A DNA stretch of 64,000 nucleotides. Source: Portulaca oleracea. Its lineage: Eukaryota; Streptophyta; Magnoliopsida; Caryophyllales; Portulacaceae. Below the pieces are notes generated by a model. It ran no database searches and was not told the DNA's origin. It worked only from the letters and a program-made list of their open reading frames with translations. Numbering within the stretch: position 1 is the stretch's first letter; every line of letters begins with the position of its first letter. The DNA is taken from assembly GCA_029582165.1 (NCBI GenBank), contig CM055890.1:10859787-10923786 (forward strand). The letters run 5' to 3'. The translations under genes and the position numbers were made by a program. Below, in pieces: positions 34,470 to 46,796 of the stretch.

Positions 34470-35755
34470 TATTTGGATAATAGATACAGGGGCAAGTGAC
34501 CATATAACATATGATAAATCTTTATTTGACTATGTCTTTCATCTTGATAAACCTATTTCTGTGACCGTGCTTGATGGTGAGACTAAAACTGTCAATCTTG
34601 CTGGCACGATCATTCTAGACAATAGAATTATTCTGCATAAAGTCCTTTATATACCAGATTTCAAATTTAATTTGCTGTATGTTGTAAAGTTGCTTCAGGA
34701 TCAAATTTTTTTTTATACTTTTGCTTCCTAATCGATGCTTGTTTCAGGACCATTTAAGTAATCAAACCATTGTTGTTGCAAATGAGAGACATGGGTTGTA
34801 TAGGATGCATTCCAAGGTTGAAAAGAAGCAATCTGTGAATACTGCTGATGTACATAGCCATACTGTTAATGTTTTTGCTGCTATTAGTGAAACTCCCTTA
34901 CATGTTTTACATTCTCGGTTAAGACATATTTCTTTCTCCAAACTTAAACATATTGATGGATGTAATGTTGATAATAAGTTTTTTTGTGAAGTTTGTGTTC
35001 TTGCAAAAGCACATGGGATGCCCTTTTCTAGAAGTTCCATAAAAACTATTTCCCCTTTTCAATTAGTTCACATGGATTTATGGGGTCCTTATAGGGTTAA
35101 TAATATAAATGGGGCTAGATACTTTATTACTATTGTGGATGACTTCACAAGGTGTACTTGAGCATACCTCTTGCAAGATAAAAGACAGGTATTACATGCT
35201 ATTGATAAATTTTTAAATCTAGTAGAAACTTAGTTCAATATATCTGTTAAATATGTAAGAACAGATAATGGAACTGAGTTTGTGCAAAATGCTTGTACTG
35301 TTTTATTTGATTCCAAGGGAATTATTCTTCATAGGTCTGTTGTTAAGACACCTCAACAAAATGGGGTAGTGGAAAGAAAACACAGACATTTATTAGAAAC
35401 AACAAGAGCTATCCAAATTCAAGCGGGTTTTCCAAAATCTTTTTGGGGAGAGTGTATTCTAGCTGCTACATATATCAAAAATAAAATGCCTATGAAAAAT
35501 CAAAATTGGAAAAGTCCCTTTGAAATGCTTTATAAAGAAAAACCAAACTTAAATGAATTAAGAACCATTGGTTGTATTTGTTATGCTGTTTCAATAGGAG
35601 AAACAGATAAATTTGAAAATAGAGTAAGTAAGTGTGTGCTCCTAGGGTATATGTTTAGTGTCAAGGGTTATAAACTGTACCAGTTACAAACAAAGAAAAT
35701 TATTCATAGAAGGGATGTCATTTTTGAGGAGAATATTTTTCCTTTCAAAGAATAA
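34470..35755 (+). pseudogene. Protease and integrase of copia 2
   Basis: Protease WIIDTGASDHIT near 34474-34515. GAG-pre-integrase LHSRLRHISFSKLKH near 34900, with FCEVCVLAKAHG. Integrase core: VHMDLWGPYR near 35065, IVDDFTRCT, a TGA near 35160 and TAG near 35230, then RTDNGTEFVQ near 35260 and TPQQNGVVERKHRHLLE near 35345. D, D and E are all present. The C-terminal part (35430-35755) is open and ends FPFKE. Confidence 0.87.
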
Positions 35756-36119
35756 TTGGGAGAATCTGCTAAAGTTTTATTACATAATAATGGTATTTTT
35801 TGTCAATACACTCAACCCTATGATAGTGACAAGACTATATTCAAAAGGAAATTGATAGAATATAAGGCTACTGTCGACACCTATAGCTATGCCTTTGATA
35901 ATGACTATACAAGGCTACCTATTATCTAACATGCAGGAAAGATGGGTTTCTGATGCAATACAATCAGATACTCGAAACCCAATAAGAGATGTTGGAGAAA
36001 GTCATTTGCAAAGTCCTATAAGAGATACCTCTGTAGGACAAGACAATACACAACAAGATAGTACACAAGTACCTAATTATCTGGATATTGCCGGATAGAT
36101 TTCTCAGCCAGAACCAGCA

Positions 36120-36717
36120 GTGCCTAATTTGAGGAAGTCCCTTAGACAAAGACAAGAGCCTGTGTGGCTGAAGGACTTTGTCCAGTCCTATAAAAAAACT
36201 TCCTCTAATTCCCAATCACAGAGTTTTGCAAGTATAAGTAATGGTGTGATTTATCCTTTATTTAAAGCATCAGATTTTGCTTATTATTCTTTAGACTTTG
36301 TTGCTTCTCTTGTTGCTACAATGAATGTCTTAGAGCCAACTAGTTATCAGCAAGCTGCTAAGTTGCCGGAGTGTGTTAAAGCAATGAATGAAGAACTGCA
36401 TGCCTTAGAGCAAAATGGAACCTGGCAGCTTACATCATTACCACCAGGGAAAAAGGCCTTAACATCCAAGTGGGTATACAAAGTCAAGTTCAAGCCAGAT
36501 GGAGGTATTAAGAGGTATAAAGCCAGATTGGTCATCAAAGGATTCGAACAAGTCAAGGACAAAGATTACAAACATACTTGTTGCCAAGCTTACAATCAGA
36601 AGAATTTTCATTGCTTTAGCTAAGTAAAACAATGGTCTCTTCATCAATTAGACATAAATAAAACCTTTCTACATGGGTTTATTGATGAAGAGGTTTATAT
36701 GTTGCCTCCTAAAGGTG
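36120..36717 (+). pseudogene. N-terminal reverse transcriptase of copia 2
   Basis: Begins LRKSLRQRQEPVWLKDF and passes through AMNEELHALEQNGTWQLTSL, SKWVYKVKFKPDGGIKRYKA and RLVIKGFEQ. A frame change near 36595 is followed by [20 protein letters not shown] and LPPKG near 36712. The YVDD active-site half is absent. From 36181 onward this sequence is unit 1 of the tandem array. Confidence 0.88.
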
Positions 36718-39700
36718 AGTAAATTACATTTACCCTACCTGACATTTGTGGTAATAATTTTTGCATACCCGACATTTGTGAAATAATTTTCACCTCACTT
36801 GACATTAAATGAAAGTGATTTTCAGTGGCAAAATCCGGTTATTTCTCATCGAAAATGAGAAAATACAATAATGCCCTCATATATCTATGTGAATGTACTA
36901 TGGTGCCCGTAATATTGAGAAGAAAATGACTTAAATGACCCTTTCATTGTTTTGTATGGAAAGGGTTTCATTATGGTCAAGTGAATGGAAGGATAGACAC
37001 CCATACTCAGTGGACATGCTTGTTGCTAACTTTCATCACATTCCCTTCATTTTCAGTGGCTGATGGTTGTTGAAGGAGGCTTGACAGTTTAAGACTTTAT
37101 TAGTTGTGGTTTCTAGTTCTGTTCTTGAGCTTTGTATTCGGATTTTCTTTGTTGGTGTCATTTCATGTCAGAGTTTACATCTCTATGTAAAACTCTTTCA
37201 ATGCTGTTTTTTCAGCTTGGTGTGGTTTGTGCACCGTTTGATTATTGATTTAAAGGGCTCGTTGGCCGCTACTTTTCAAAAAAAATATATATATAAGGGA
37301 TCATACTTCATCCCTAAGATTTTTTCGATTTTCCTTTCCCACCTCCCTATAAGAACTACAACTGAGTTTTAGTAGTGCAATCATGATTATGAGAAGGACA
37401 AGGAGATACAAAAAAGTCTATATTGTTTACATCCAAGAAAATGGTTCATAGTATTATCGTCTAATATGTCATAGTTTAATTTGTATTATTTTCATCCAAC
37501 CTTCCTTGAAAAATATATCATAAAACAATGTTTTCATTAAAGATGTGTGTAGCAACTAGATGTACCACTAAAATACAAATTTGTTATTTTTGGAAGCTCT
37601 AGAATATTTAAAAAAAAATTAGGGATTATTATTGTACAATTGTCCAGTCCTATAAAAAAACTTCCTCTAATTCCCAATCACAGAGTTTTGCAAGTATAAG
37701 TAATGGTGTGATTTATCCTTTATTTAAAGCATCAGATTTTGCTTATTATTCTTTAGACTTTGTTGCTTCTCTTGTTGCTACAATGAATGTCTTAGAGCCA
37801 ACTAGTTATCAGCAAGCTGCTAAGTTGCCGGAGTGTGTTAAAGCAATGAATGAAGAACTGCATGCCTTAGAGCAAAATGGAACCTGGCAGCTTACATCAT
37901 TACCACCAGGGAAAAAGGCCTTAACATCCAAGTGGGTATACAAAGTCAAGTTCAAGCCAGATGGAGGTATTAAGAGGTATAAAGCCAGATTGGTCATCAA
38001 AGGATTCGAACAAGTCAAGGACAAAGATTACAAACATACTTGTTGCCAAGCTTACAACTGTAAGAATTTTCATTGCTTTAGCTACAGTAAAACAATGGTC
38101 TCTTCATCAATTAGACATAAATAAAACCTTTCTACATGGGTTTATTGATGAAGAGGTTTATATGTTGCCTCCTAAAGGTGAGTAAATTACATTTACCCTA
38201 CCTGACATTTGTGGTAATAATTTTTGCATACCCGACATTTGTGAAATAATTTTCACCTCACTTGACATTAAATGAAAGTGATTTTCAGTGGCAAAATCCG
38301 GTTATTTCTCATCGAAAATGAGAAAATACAATAATGCCCTCATATATCTATGTGAATGTACTATGGTGCCCGTAATATTGAGAAGAAAATGACTTAAATG
38401 ACCCTTTCATTGTTTTGTATGGAAAGGGTTTCATTATGGTCAAGTGAATGGAAGGATAGACACCCATACTCAGTGGACATGCTTGTTGCTAACTTTCATC
38501 ACATTCCCTTCATTTTCAGTGGCTGATGGTTGTTGAAGGAGGCTTGACAGTTTAAGACTTTATTAGTTGTGGTTTCTGGTTCTGTTCTTGAGCTTTGTAT
38601 TGCTGGATTTTGCTGTTGGTGGTCTGTTTCATGTCAGAGTTTACATCTCTATGTAAAACTCTTTCAATGCTGTTTTTTCAGCTTGGTGTGGTTTGTGCAC
38701 CGTTTGATTATTGATTTAAAGGGCTCGTTGGCCGCTACTTTTCAAAAAAAATATATATATAAGGGATCATACTTCATCCCTAAGATTTTTTCGATTTTCC
38801 TTTCCCACCTCCCTATAAGAACTACAACTGAGTTTTAGTAGTGCAATCATGATTATGAGAAGGACAAGGAGATACAAAAAAGTCTATATTGTTTACATCC
38901 AAGAAAATGGTTCATAGTATTATCGTCTAATATGCCATAGTTTAATTTGTATTATTTTCATCCAACCTTCCTTGAAAAATATATCATAAAACAATGTTTT
39001 CATTAAAGATGTGTGTAGCAACTAGATGTACCACTAAAATACAAATTTGTTATTTTTGGAAGCTCTAGAATATTTAAAAAAAAATTAGGGATTATTATTG
39101 TACAATTGTCCAGTCCTATAAAAAAATTTCCTCTAATTCCCAATCACAGAGTTTTGCAAGTATAAGTAATGGTGTGATTTATCCTTTATTTAAAGCATCA
39201 GATTTTGCTTATTATTCTTTAGACTTTGTTGCTTCTCTTGTTGCTACAATGAATGTCTTAGAGCCAACTAGTTATCAGCAAGCTGCTAAGTTGCCGGAGT
39301 GTGTTAAAGCAATGAATGAAGAACTGCATGCCTTAGAGCAAAATGGAACCTGGCAGCTTACATCATTACCACCAGGGAAAAAGGCCTTAACATCCAAGTG
39401 GGTATACAAAGTCAAGTTCAAGCCAGATGGAGGTATTAAGAGGTATAAAGCCAGATTGGTCATCAAAGGATTCGAACAAGTCAAGGACAAAGATTACAAA
39501 CATACTTGTTGCCAAGCTTACAACTGTAAGAATTTTCATTGCTTTAGCTACAGTAAAACAATGGTCTCTTCATCAATTAGACATAAATAAAACCTTTCTA
39601 CATGGGTTTATTGATGAAGAGGTTTATATGTTGCCTCCTAAAGGTGAGTAAATTACATTTACCCTACCTGACATTTGTGGTAATAATTTTTGCATACCCG

Positions 39701-42700
39701 ACATTTGTGAAATAATTTTCACCTCACTTGACATTAAATGAAAGTGATTTTCAGTGGCAAAATCCGGTTATTTCTCATCGAAAATGAGAAAATACAATAA
39801 TGCCCTCATATATCTATGTGAATGTACTATGGTGCCCGTAATATTGAGAAGAAAATGACTTAAATGACCCTTTCATTGTTTTGTATGGAAAGGGTTTCAT
39901 TATGGTCAAGTGAATGGAAGGATAGACACCCATACTCAGTGGACATGCTTGTTGCTAACTTTCATCACATTCCCTTCATTTTGATGGTGATGGTTGTTGA
40001 AGGAGGCTTGACAGTTTAAGACTTTATTAGTTGTGGTTTCTGGTTCTGTTCTTGAGCTTTGTATTGCTGGATTTTGCTGTTGGTGGTCTGTTTCATGTCA
40101 GAGTTTACATCTCTATGTAAAACTCTTTCAATGCTGTTTTTTCAGCTTGGTGTGGTTTGTGCACCGTTTGATTATTGATTTAAAGGGCTCGTTGGCCGCT
40201 ACTTTTCAAAAAAAATATATATATAAGGGATCATACTTCATCCCTAAGATTTTTTCGATTTTCCTTTCCCACCTCCCTATAAGAACTACAACTGAGTTTT
40301 AGTAGTGCAATCATGATTATGAGAAGGACAAGGAGATACAAAAAAGTCTATATTGTTTACATCCAAGAAAATGGTTCATAGTATTATCGTCTAATATGCC
40401 ATAGTTTAATTTGTATTATTTTCATCCAACCTTCCTTGAAAAATATATCATAAAACAATGTTTTCATTAAAGATGTGTGTAGCAACTAGATGTACCACTA
40501 AAATACAAATTTGTTATTTTTGGAAGCTCTAGAATATTTAAAAAAAAATTAGGGATTATTATTGTACAATTGTCCAGTCCTATAAAAAAACTTCCTCTAA
40601 TTCCCAATCACAGAGTTTTGCAAGTATAAGTAATGGTGTGATTTATCCTTTATTTAAAGCATCAGATTTTGCTTATTATTCTTTAGACTTTGTTGCTTCT
40701 CTTGTTGCTACAATGAATGTCTTAGAGCCAACTAGTTATCAGCAAGCTGCTAAGTTGCCGGAGTGTGTTAAAGCAATGAATGAAGAACTGCATGCCTTAG
40801 AGCAAAATGGAACACCGACTTACATCATTACCACCAGGGAAAAAGACCTTAACATCCAAGTGGGTATACAAAGTCAAGTTCAAGCCAGATGGAGGTATTA
40901 AGAGGTATAAAGCCAGATTGGTCATCAAAGGATTCGAACAAGTCAAGGACAAAGATTACAAACATACTTGTTGCCAAGCTTACAACAGAAGAATTTTCAT
41001 TGCTTTAGCTACAGTAAAACAATGGTCTCTTCATCAATTAGACATAAATAAAACCTTTCTACATGGGTTTATTGATGAAGAGGTTTATATGTTGCCTCCT
41101 AAAGGTGAGTAAATTACATTTACCCTACCTGACATTTGTGGTAATAATTTTTGCATACCCGACATTTGTGAAATAATTTTCACCTCACTTGACATTAAAT
41201 GAAAGTGATTTTCAGTGGCAAAATCCGGTTATTTCTCATCGAAAATGAGAAAATACAATAATGCCCTCATATATCTATGTGAATGTACTATGGTGCCCGT
41301 AATATTGAGAAGAAAATGACTTAAATGACCCTTTCATTGTTTTGTATGGAAAGGGTTTCATTATGGTCAAGTGAATGGAAGGATAGACACCCATACTCAG
41401 TGGACATGCTTGTTGCTAACTTTCATCACATTCCCTTCATTTTCAGTGGCTGATGGTTGTTGAAGGAGGCTTGACAGTTTAAGACTTTATTAGTTGTGGT
41501 TTCTGGTTCTGTTCTTGAGCTTTGTATTCTTTGGATTTTCTTGTTGGTGGTTCATTTCATGTCGAGTTTACATCTCTATGTAAAACTCTTTCAATCTTTT
41601 TTTCAGCTTGGTGTGGTTTGTGCACCGTTTGATTATTGATTTAAAGGGCTCGTTGGCCGCTACTTTTCAAAAAAAATATATATATAAGGGATCATACTTC
41701 ATCCCTAAGATTTTTTCGATTTTCCTTTCCCACCTCCCTATAAGAACTACAACTGAGTTTTAGTAGTGCAATCATGATTATGAGAAGGACAAGGAGATAC
41801 AAAAAAGTCTATATTGTTTACATCCAAGAAAATGGTTCATAGTATTATCGTCTAATATGCCATAGTTTAATTTGTATTATTTTCATCCAACCTTCCTTGA
41901 AAAATATATCATAAAACAATGTTTTCATTAAAGATGTGTGTAGCAACTAGATGTACCACTAAAATACAAATTTGTTATTTTTGGAAGCTCTAGAATATTT
42001 AAAAAAAAATTAGGGATTATTATTGTACAATTGTCCAGTCCTATAAAAAAACTTCCTCTAATTCCCAATCACAGAGTTTTGCAAGTATAAGTAATGGTGT
42101 GATTTATCCTTTATTTAAAGCATCAGATTTTGCTTATTATTCTTTAGACTTTGTTGCTTCTCTTGTTGCTACAATGAATGTCTTAGAGCCAACTAGTTAT
42201 CAGCAAGCTGCTAAGTTGCCGGAGTGTGTTAAAGCAATGAATGAAGAACTGCATGCCTTAGAGCAAAATGGAACTCGCACTACATCATTACCACGGGAAA
42301 AAGGCCTTAACATCCAAGTGGGTATACAAAGTCAAGTTCAAGCGGATGGAGGTATTAAGAGGTATAAAGCCGATTGGTCATCAAAGGATTCAACAAGTCA
42401 AGGACAAAGATTACAAACATACTTGTTGCCAAGCTTACAATCGTAAGAATTTTCATTGCTTTAGCTCTGATGAAACAATGGTCTCTTCATCAATTAGACA
42501 TAAATAAAACCTTTCTACATGGGTTTATTGATGAAGAGGTTTATATGTTGCCTCCTAAAGGTGAGTAAATTACATTTACCCTACGACATTTGTGGTAATA
42601 ATTTTTGCATACCCGACATTTGTGAAATAATTTTCACCTCACTTGACATTAAATGAAAGTGATTTTGTGCAAAATCCGGTTATTTCTCATCGAAAATGAG

Positions 42701-43486
42701 AAAATACAATAATGCCCTCATATATCTATGTGAATGTACTATGGTGCCCGTAATATTGAGAAGAAAATGACTTAAATGACCCTTTCATTGTTTTGTATGG
42801 AAAGGGTTTCATTATGGTCAAGTGAATGGAAGGATAGACACCCATACTCAGTGGACATGCTTGTTGCTAACTTTCATCACATTCCCTTCATTTTCAGTGG
42901 CTGATGGTTGTTGAAGGAGGCTTGACAGTTTAAGACTTTATTAGTTGTGGTTTCTGGTTCTGTTCTTGAGCTTTGTATTGCTGGATTTTGCTGTTGGTGG
43001 TCTGTTTCATGTCAGAGTTTACATCTCTATGTAAAACTCTTTCAATGCTGTTTTTTCAGCTTGGTGTGGTTTGTGCACCGTTTGATTATTGATTTAAAGG
43101 GCTCGTTGGCCGCTACTTTTCAAAAAAAATATATATATAAGGGATCATACTTCATCCCTAAGATTTTTTCGATTTTCCTTTCCCACCTCCCTATAAGAAC
43201 TACAACTGAGTTTTAGTAGTGCAATCATGATTATGAGAAGGACAAGGAGATACAAAAAAGTCTATATTGTTTACATCCAAGAAAATGGTTCATAGTATTA
43301 TCGTCTAATATGCCATAGTTTAATTTGTATTATTTTCATCCAACCTTCCTTGAAAAATATATCATAAAACAATGTTTTCATTAAAGATGTGTGTAGCAAC
43401 TAGATGTACCACTAAAATACAAATTTGTTATTTTTGGAAGCTCTAGAATATTTAAAAAAAAATTAGGGATTATTATTGTACAATTG
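36181..43486 (+). repeat. Tandem array: five copies of a 1.46-kb composite unit
   Basis: Units at 36181-37642, 37643-39108, 39109-40572, 40573-42033 and 42034-43486 (1462, 1466, 1464, 1461 and 1453 bp), nearly identical head-to-tail. Each begins TCCAGTCCTATAAAA, has ~537 bp of copia-2 reverse transcriptase ending at PPKG, then ~925 bp of non-coding sequence ending TTGTACAATTG. The non-coding part starts GGTGAGTAAATTACATTTAC, as in some Mutator-like ends, and includes a LINE-tail-like stretch. Unit 1 is continuous with the upstream copia 2 element, so the array grew from within that insertion. Units 4 and 5 have extra small changes that break the RT frame. Confidence 0.95.
37080..37290 (+). 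repeat. LINE 3'-end-like segment (in each array unit)
   Basis: T/G-rich stretch ending GGCCGCTACTTTTC plus an A-run and a short TA tract, similar to plant L1 3' ends. It recurs in all five units (about +900 to +1100 in each). The ~89-codon frames across it have no known domain and are not considered genes. Confidence 0.35.
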
Positions 43487-43533
43487 ACTAAAGTAATGAT
43501 CATTAGAATCCAATTTTCCTTTATAATTTGCGC

Positions 43534-43535
<2 letters not shown>

Positions 43536-43606
<71 letters not shown>
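43536..43606. repeat. (CT)n microsatellite
   Basis: Almost pure CT repeat, continuing as CT-rich low-complexity DNA to about 43800. ORFs here translate to Ser/Leu or Arg/Glu runs and are artefacts. 43800-44214 is A+T-rich with nothing recognisable. Confidence 0.92.
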
Positions 43607-43608
<2 letters not shown>

Positions 43609-44214
43609 CTTTCTCTTTCTTCACCACTCTCTCTCTCTCACGCACCTATATTAATCCCCCCCCTCTTCTTTCATTTTCTCTCTATCTGCCACTCTCTCAC
43701 ACACACCCATTTTAATATATATACCTCTCTTCCTCTTCTTTCTCTCTCTCGATCTACAACTTTCTCTCACATACCTATTTTAACATATCTCTCTCCAAAA
43801 TCATATTGTATGATCTAGAAAAAAGAAGTTTCGTATTTACAAGCATCCTTGCAAATTTTAGTTTTCCAAACATTTTTCCTGAATCAAAACAAAGAACAGA
43901 AAGCCGAATGGAAAACTATTTTTTCCTTCAAAATGTACTTAAATAAACAATCGAAAAAAAAACTTATCTTACGTCATTTTTTTCCACGAGATTTTTTTTT
44001 CTACCATATTTTCTGCAGTTCAAATACAATCTTAGTGAAGTTCCATTATCCTCGACCAAAATAATTCCAACAACCATTATCATGCCCAACAACAATTAGG
44101 TTAATGGAATCAATTAGGCACATGTAACATCTATGATGTTAACCATGCCACCTTTGTTCGTGCTAGCAGTATGCCATTGAATCCTAGAGGTAAAAACTAA
44201 GTTCTATTTTATAA

Positions 44215-45895
44215 ACATTTTAGGAAAAATATACGAAAAATTCCTCATGAATGGAGAAGTAGTATAGTTATCACTTTGTTCAAAAACAAAGGGAACACTC
44301 AATGTTGCAACTATTATAGAGGATTAAACTCTTGAATCACACCACGAAGATTCGGTAGGGGGATAGAGAGGAGGTTGAGGGAGGATGTGAACGTGTCTGA
44401 AAATCAATTTGGGTTCATGCCTAGGAGATCGACTACAAAGGGTATTGATATTTTACGGTTCCTTGTATATGGAGCAATGTAAGGAAAGGAAGAATGATCT
44501 CCATATGGTATTCGTCACTTTAGAGAAAGCCTATGATAAATTACCTAGGGTACGTAGTGTTGTGGGAGTGCCTTGAGGGAAAAGGGGTGTTGTATCCTTA
44601 CATTTGAAGGCATTAAAGACATGTATGACAATGTTAGGATGTGTGTCGGATATATTGTCAGGACTTCAGTGGGGTCTATAAGAGGTTTTCTTGTTGACAT
44701 TGGCTACATCAATGGTCTGTTTTGAGTTCGTTCCTTTTAGAGGTGGTATGGAGGTGTTGTCTAACAACCTTCAGGATGAGTTACCATGATGTATCTTTTT
44801 CAAGGACGAGTATGAGGTTAAACGAAAAGGTATACCTCTGGCTTGATAGTACTATAGAGTCTAGGGATTTTAGACTGAGTAGAACGAAGACGAAATATAT
44901 GAGGTGTGATATTAGTGGGGTCAATCGGGAAGCAAACAATGAAGTTATTATCGTGGGAGGGGTGGTTATCCCGAGGGTGGAGAAGTTTCGGTACTTAGGT
45001 TCTTTTTTGTTAAGTGATGGGGATATTAGCCATGATATAATACATCAAATTAAGGTTGTTTGGCAAAAATAGAAGGCGGTCTCAGGAATGTTTGTTAAGA
45101 GGATACTGTGTAAGCTTAAGGGTAAGGTATCTCGAATAGTGATCAAACCTGCGTTGTTATACAGTTCGGAGTGGTGGGCAATCATGAAGTCATATTGTCA
45201 AAGGTTAAACGTTATAAAAATGAGGATAGCTCAATGGATATGTGGGTACACTAAGTTTAGATAGGATTAGGAATGATGTTCATCGCGATGAGTTAGAGTT
45301 GGCCTCTGTTGAAGATAAGTTGCGAGACAATAGACTGAGATGGTTAGGTCATGTGCTTAGGAGGAGCAAGGATGACCTAGTTTGGAGTTATGAAAAAATT
45401 ATACTTTCGCCACTGCGATGTGGGCGAGGGAGGCTTAAGAAGTCTATGGGGGCGGTCCTTCAAGGTGATTTGCAACATAGGCTTAGTGAAGGACATGACA
45501 TTCGATAATGGAATTTAGTGTTCTAGGATTACGATAGAAGGATAAGAGGTTGATAGTAACATAAGCCATTTTCAGTGTCTCTTACGCCTTCCTTGTGTTT
45601 GTGTTTTCAGGTACATACAACGTAACCCACCTGCTTGGCTTCACTTTAAATTGGAGCACTCAGGTATAACGCCTCCTTCTTTTATTTCCCTGTTATCCTG
45701 GCTTCTCAAGCTTGTTTCCATTCAGCTTTTGAAATCATTTTTCTTTTCTCACTTTTCAAAAAGTTTTGTCTTATGGGTCCGTTGGAATCAGCCTCTTCAT
45801 GCACTTCCGTGCATGGGGGAAAGTTTGCCTACACTTTGACTCTCTTAGACCTTGTGTTAGCGTGATAATACTGAGGTTTGTTGTTGTATTAATAT
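44215..45895 (+). mobile_element. RTE-clade LINE fragment (reverse transcriptase to 3' end)
   Basis: Decayed RT of the plant RTE type. In order: IPHEWRSSIVITLFKNKG near 44250, CNYYRGL, SENQFGFMPRRSTT near 44400, a damaged palm region without a clear ADD motif, DFRLSRTKTKYMRCDISG (44860-44920), EKFRYLGSFLLSDGDI (44980-45030), LKGKVSRIVIKPALLY and LRWLGHVLRRS (45335-45365). Stops and frameshifts abound. The 3' UTR runs to about 45895 and ends in the (TTG)n-like tail typical of this clade. Confidence 0.82.
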
Positions 45896-45994
45896 TTCTA
45901 GAATTTACGCTCAACTTTTTTTCGATTAGCAATTTTTTTTGGGTAAATCTATTTACATTAATGAAACAAATCAAGAAAAGATTGATACAACAAA

Positions 45995-46286
45995 TGAAAA
46001 CAACAACAACAACAACAATAAACCATAGTAATTACCCACTAGTATGAGGTCGAAGGGAGTCCAATGTAAGAGGTCTTGCCCTATGCACAGAAATGCATGA
46101 AGTGACTGATCTCGGCAGACCCACAAGAGCAAACCTTTTCAAAAGCAGGAAAAAAAAACTTTTAGAAAATAAAATGGGACACAACTAGGGAAGCTAAGAT
46201 GGAAAAAATACAAGGAGATAAACATTATACCTAAGTGCTCCAAATAGAGTGAAACTAAGCCAAAGAATTGTAAGTACCTGAAAAAC
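45995..46286 (-). mobile_element. Second RTE-type 3' end (SINE-like), inverted
   Basis: On the minus strand this ~290-bp segment parallels the 3' UTR of the adjacent RTE LINE (45605-45895): both share TTTTCAGGTAC, a GGAGCACT.AGGTATAA block, a TTCATGCA..TC.GTGCAT stem and a (TTG)n tail. Its 5' end abuts the copia 3 gag, so it is either a severely 5'-truncated RTE insertion or a SINE using the RTE tail. Confidence 0.65.
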
Positions 46287-46766
46287 AGCTAACTCTGGAG
46301 TGTAGGGGAACCCTAGTCGCTCCATGAACTCAAAAAGACCAATCATATTCAGTACATGGGGCCCAATGGGCTTGCCAATTTCAAGACGAGTGCGAACAAT
46401 TTGCTCATTGATCTGACATCTCTCAATTCGAGCATGTTCTTGAAACATGCTTTTCAGTTGAGTGATTGTTTCATGTGCCTTCTTGTTTTCAAACTGTCTT
46501 TGACGCTCAGGAGTCATAGTGGTCAACATGATACAGCTGACTTGGACATCATCATCAGAATGACGCTGCCACTTGTCTTTTTCAGCTTGAGTCACATTTT
46601 CTTTGGGCTTGTTTTTTAAGGCTCTTTCTAGAACATATTCTTTCTGCTCTGCCCTAAGGATAATCCTCAGGTTTCGGTGCCAATCAAGGAAATTGGCCCC
46701 GGTGAGTTTCTCTTTTTCCAAAAGAGAACGAAGGTTAACTGTGTTGTTGGTGGGTGTGTTAGACAT
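46280..46766 (-). pseudogene. Gag N-terminal fragment of copia 3
   Basis: Starts MSNTPTNNTVNLRSLLEKEK (an upstream in-frame ATG lies at 46796) and reads LTGANFLDWHRNLRIILRAE, EKDKWQRHSDDD, CIMLTTMTPERQRQFEN and LEIGKPIGPHVLNMIG, all typical of copia gag (UBN2 type). The frame is intact for about 160 codons and then runs into the RTE-derived sequence. No zinc knuckle is present. Confidence 0.85.
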
Positions 46767-46796
46767 CTTTGATTCTGACAAGACATAAAGGTTCAA

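Larger units (their letters stand above)
32806..36720 (+). mobile_element. Ty1/copia retrotransposon 2 (short LTR), 3' part lost
   Basis: Order is a ~200-bp LTR (32806-33005), a primer-binding site, gag, protease, integrase and the N-terminal part of reverse transcriptase. The sequence leaves the RT at a PPKG motif near 36712 and enters the 1.46-kb tandem array. No catalytic RT half, RNase H or 3' LTR is seen, and the LTR start TGTGAGAGTTAC does not recur. The short LTR suggests a Retrofit/Ale-like lineage. Confidence 0.85.

Noticed and set aside
37106..43216. Repeated ~89-codon ORFs (SLHLYVKLFQ...) as a gene family
   Set aside because: They lie in the non-coding half of the tandem unit, resemble a translated LINE 3' tail, and recur only because the unit is repeated.
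36181..43486. Array as five independent copia insertions
   Set aside because: Unit boundaries are identical, head-to-tail, with no LTRs or target duplications between them.
43463..43818. Ser/Leu-rich and Arg/Glu-rich ORFs
   Set aside because: Translations of the CT microsatellite on either strand.
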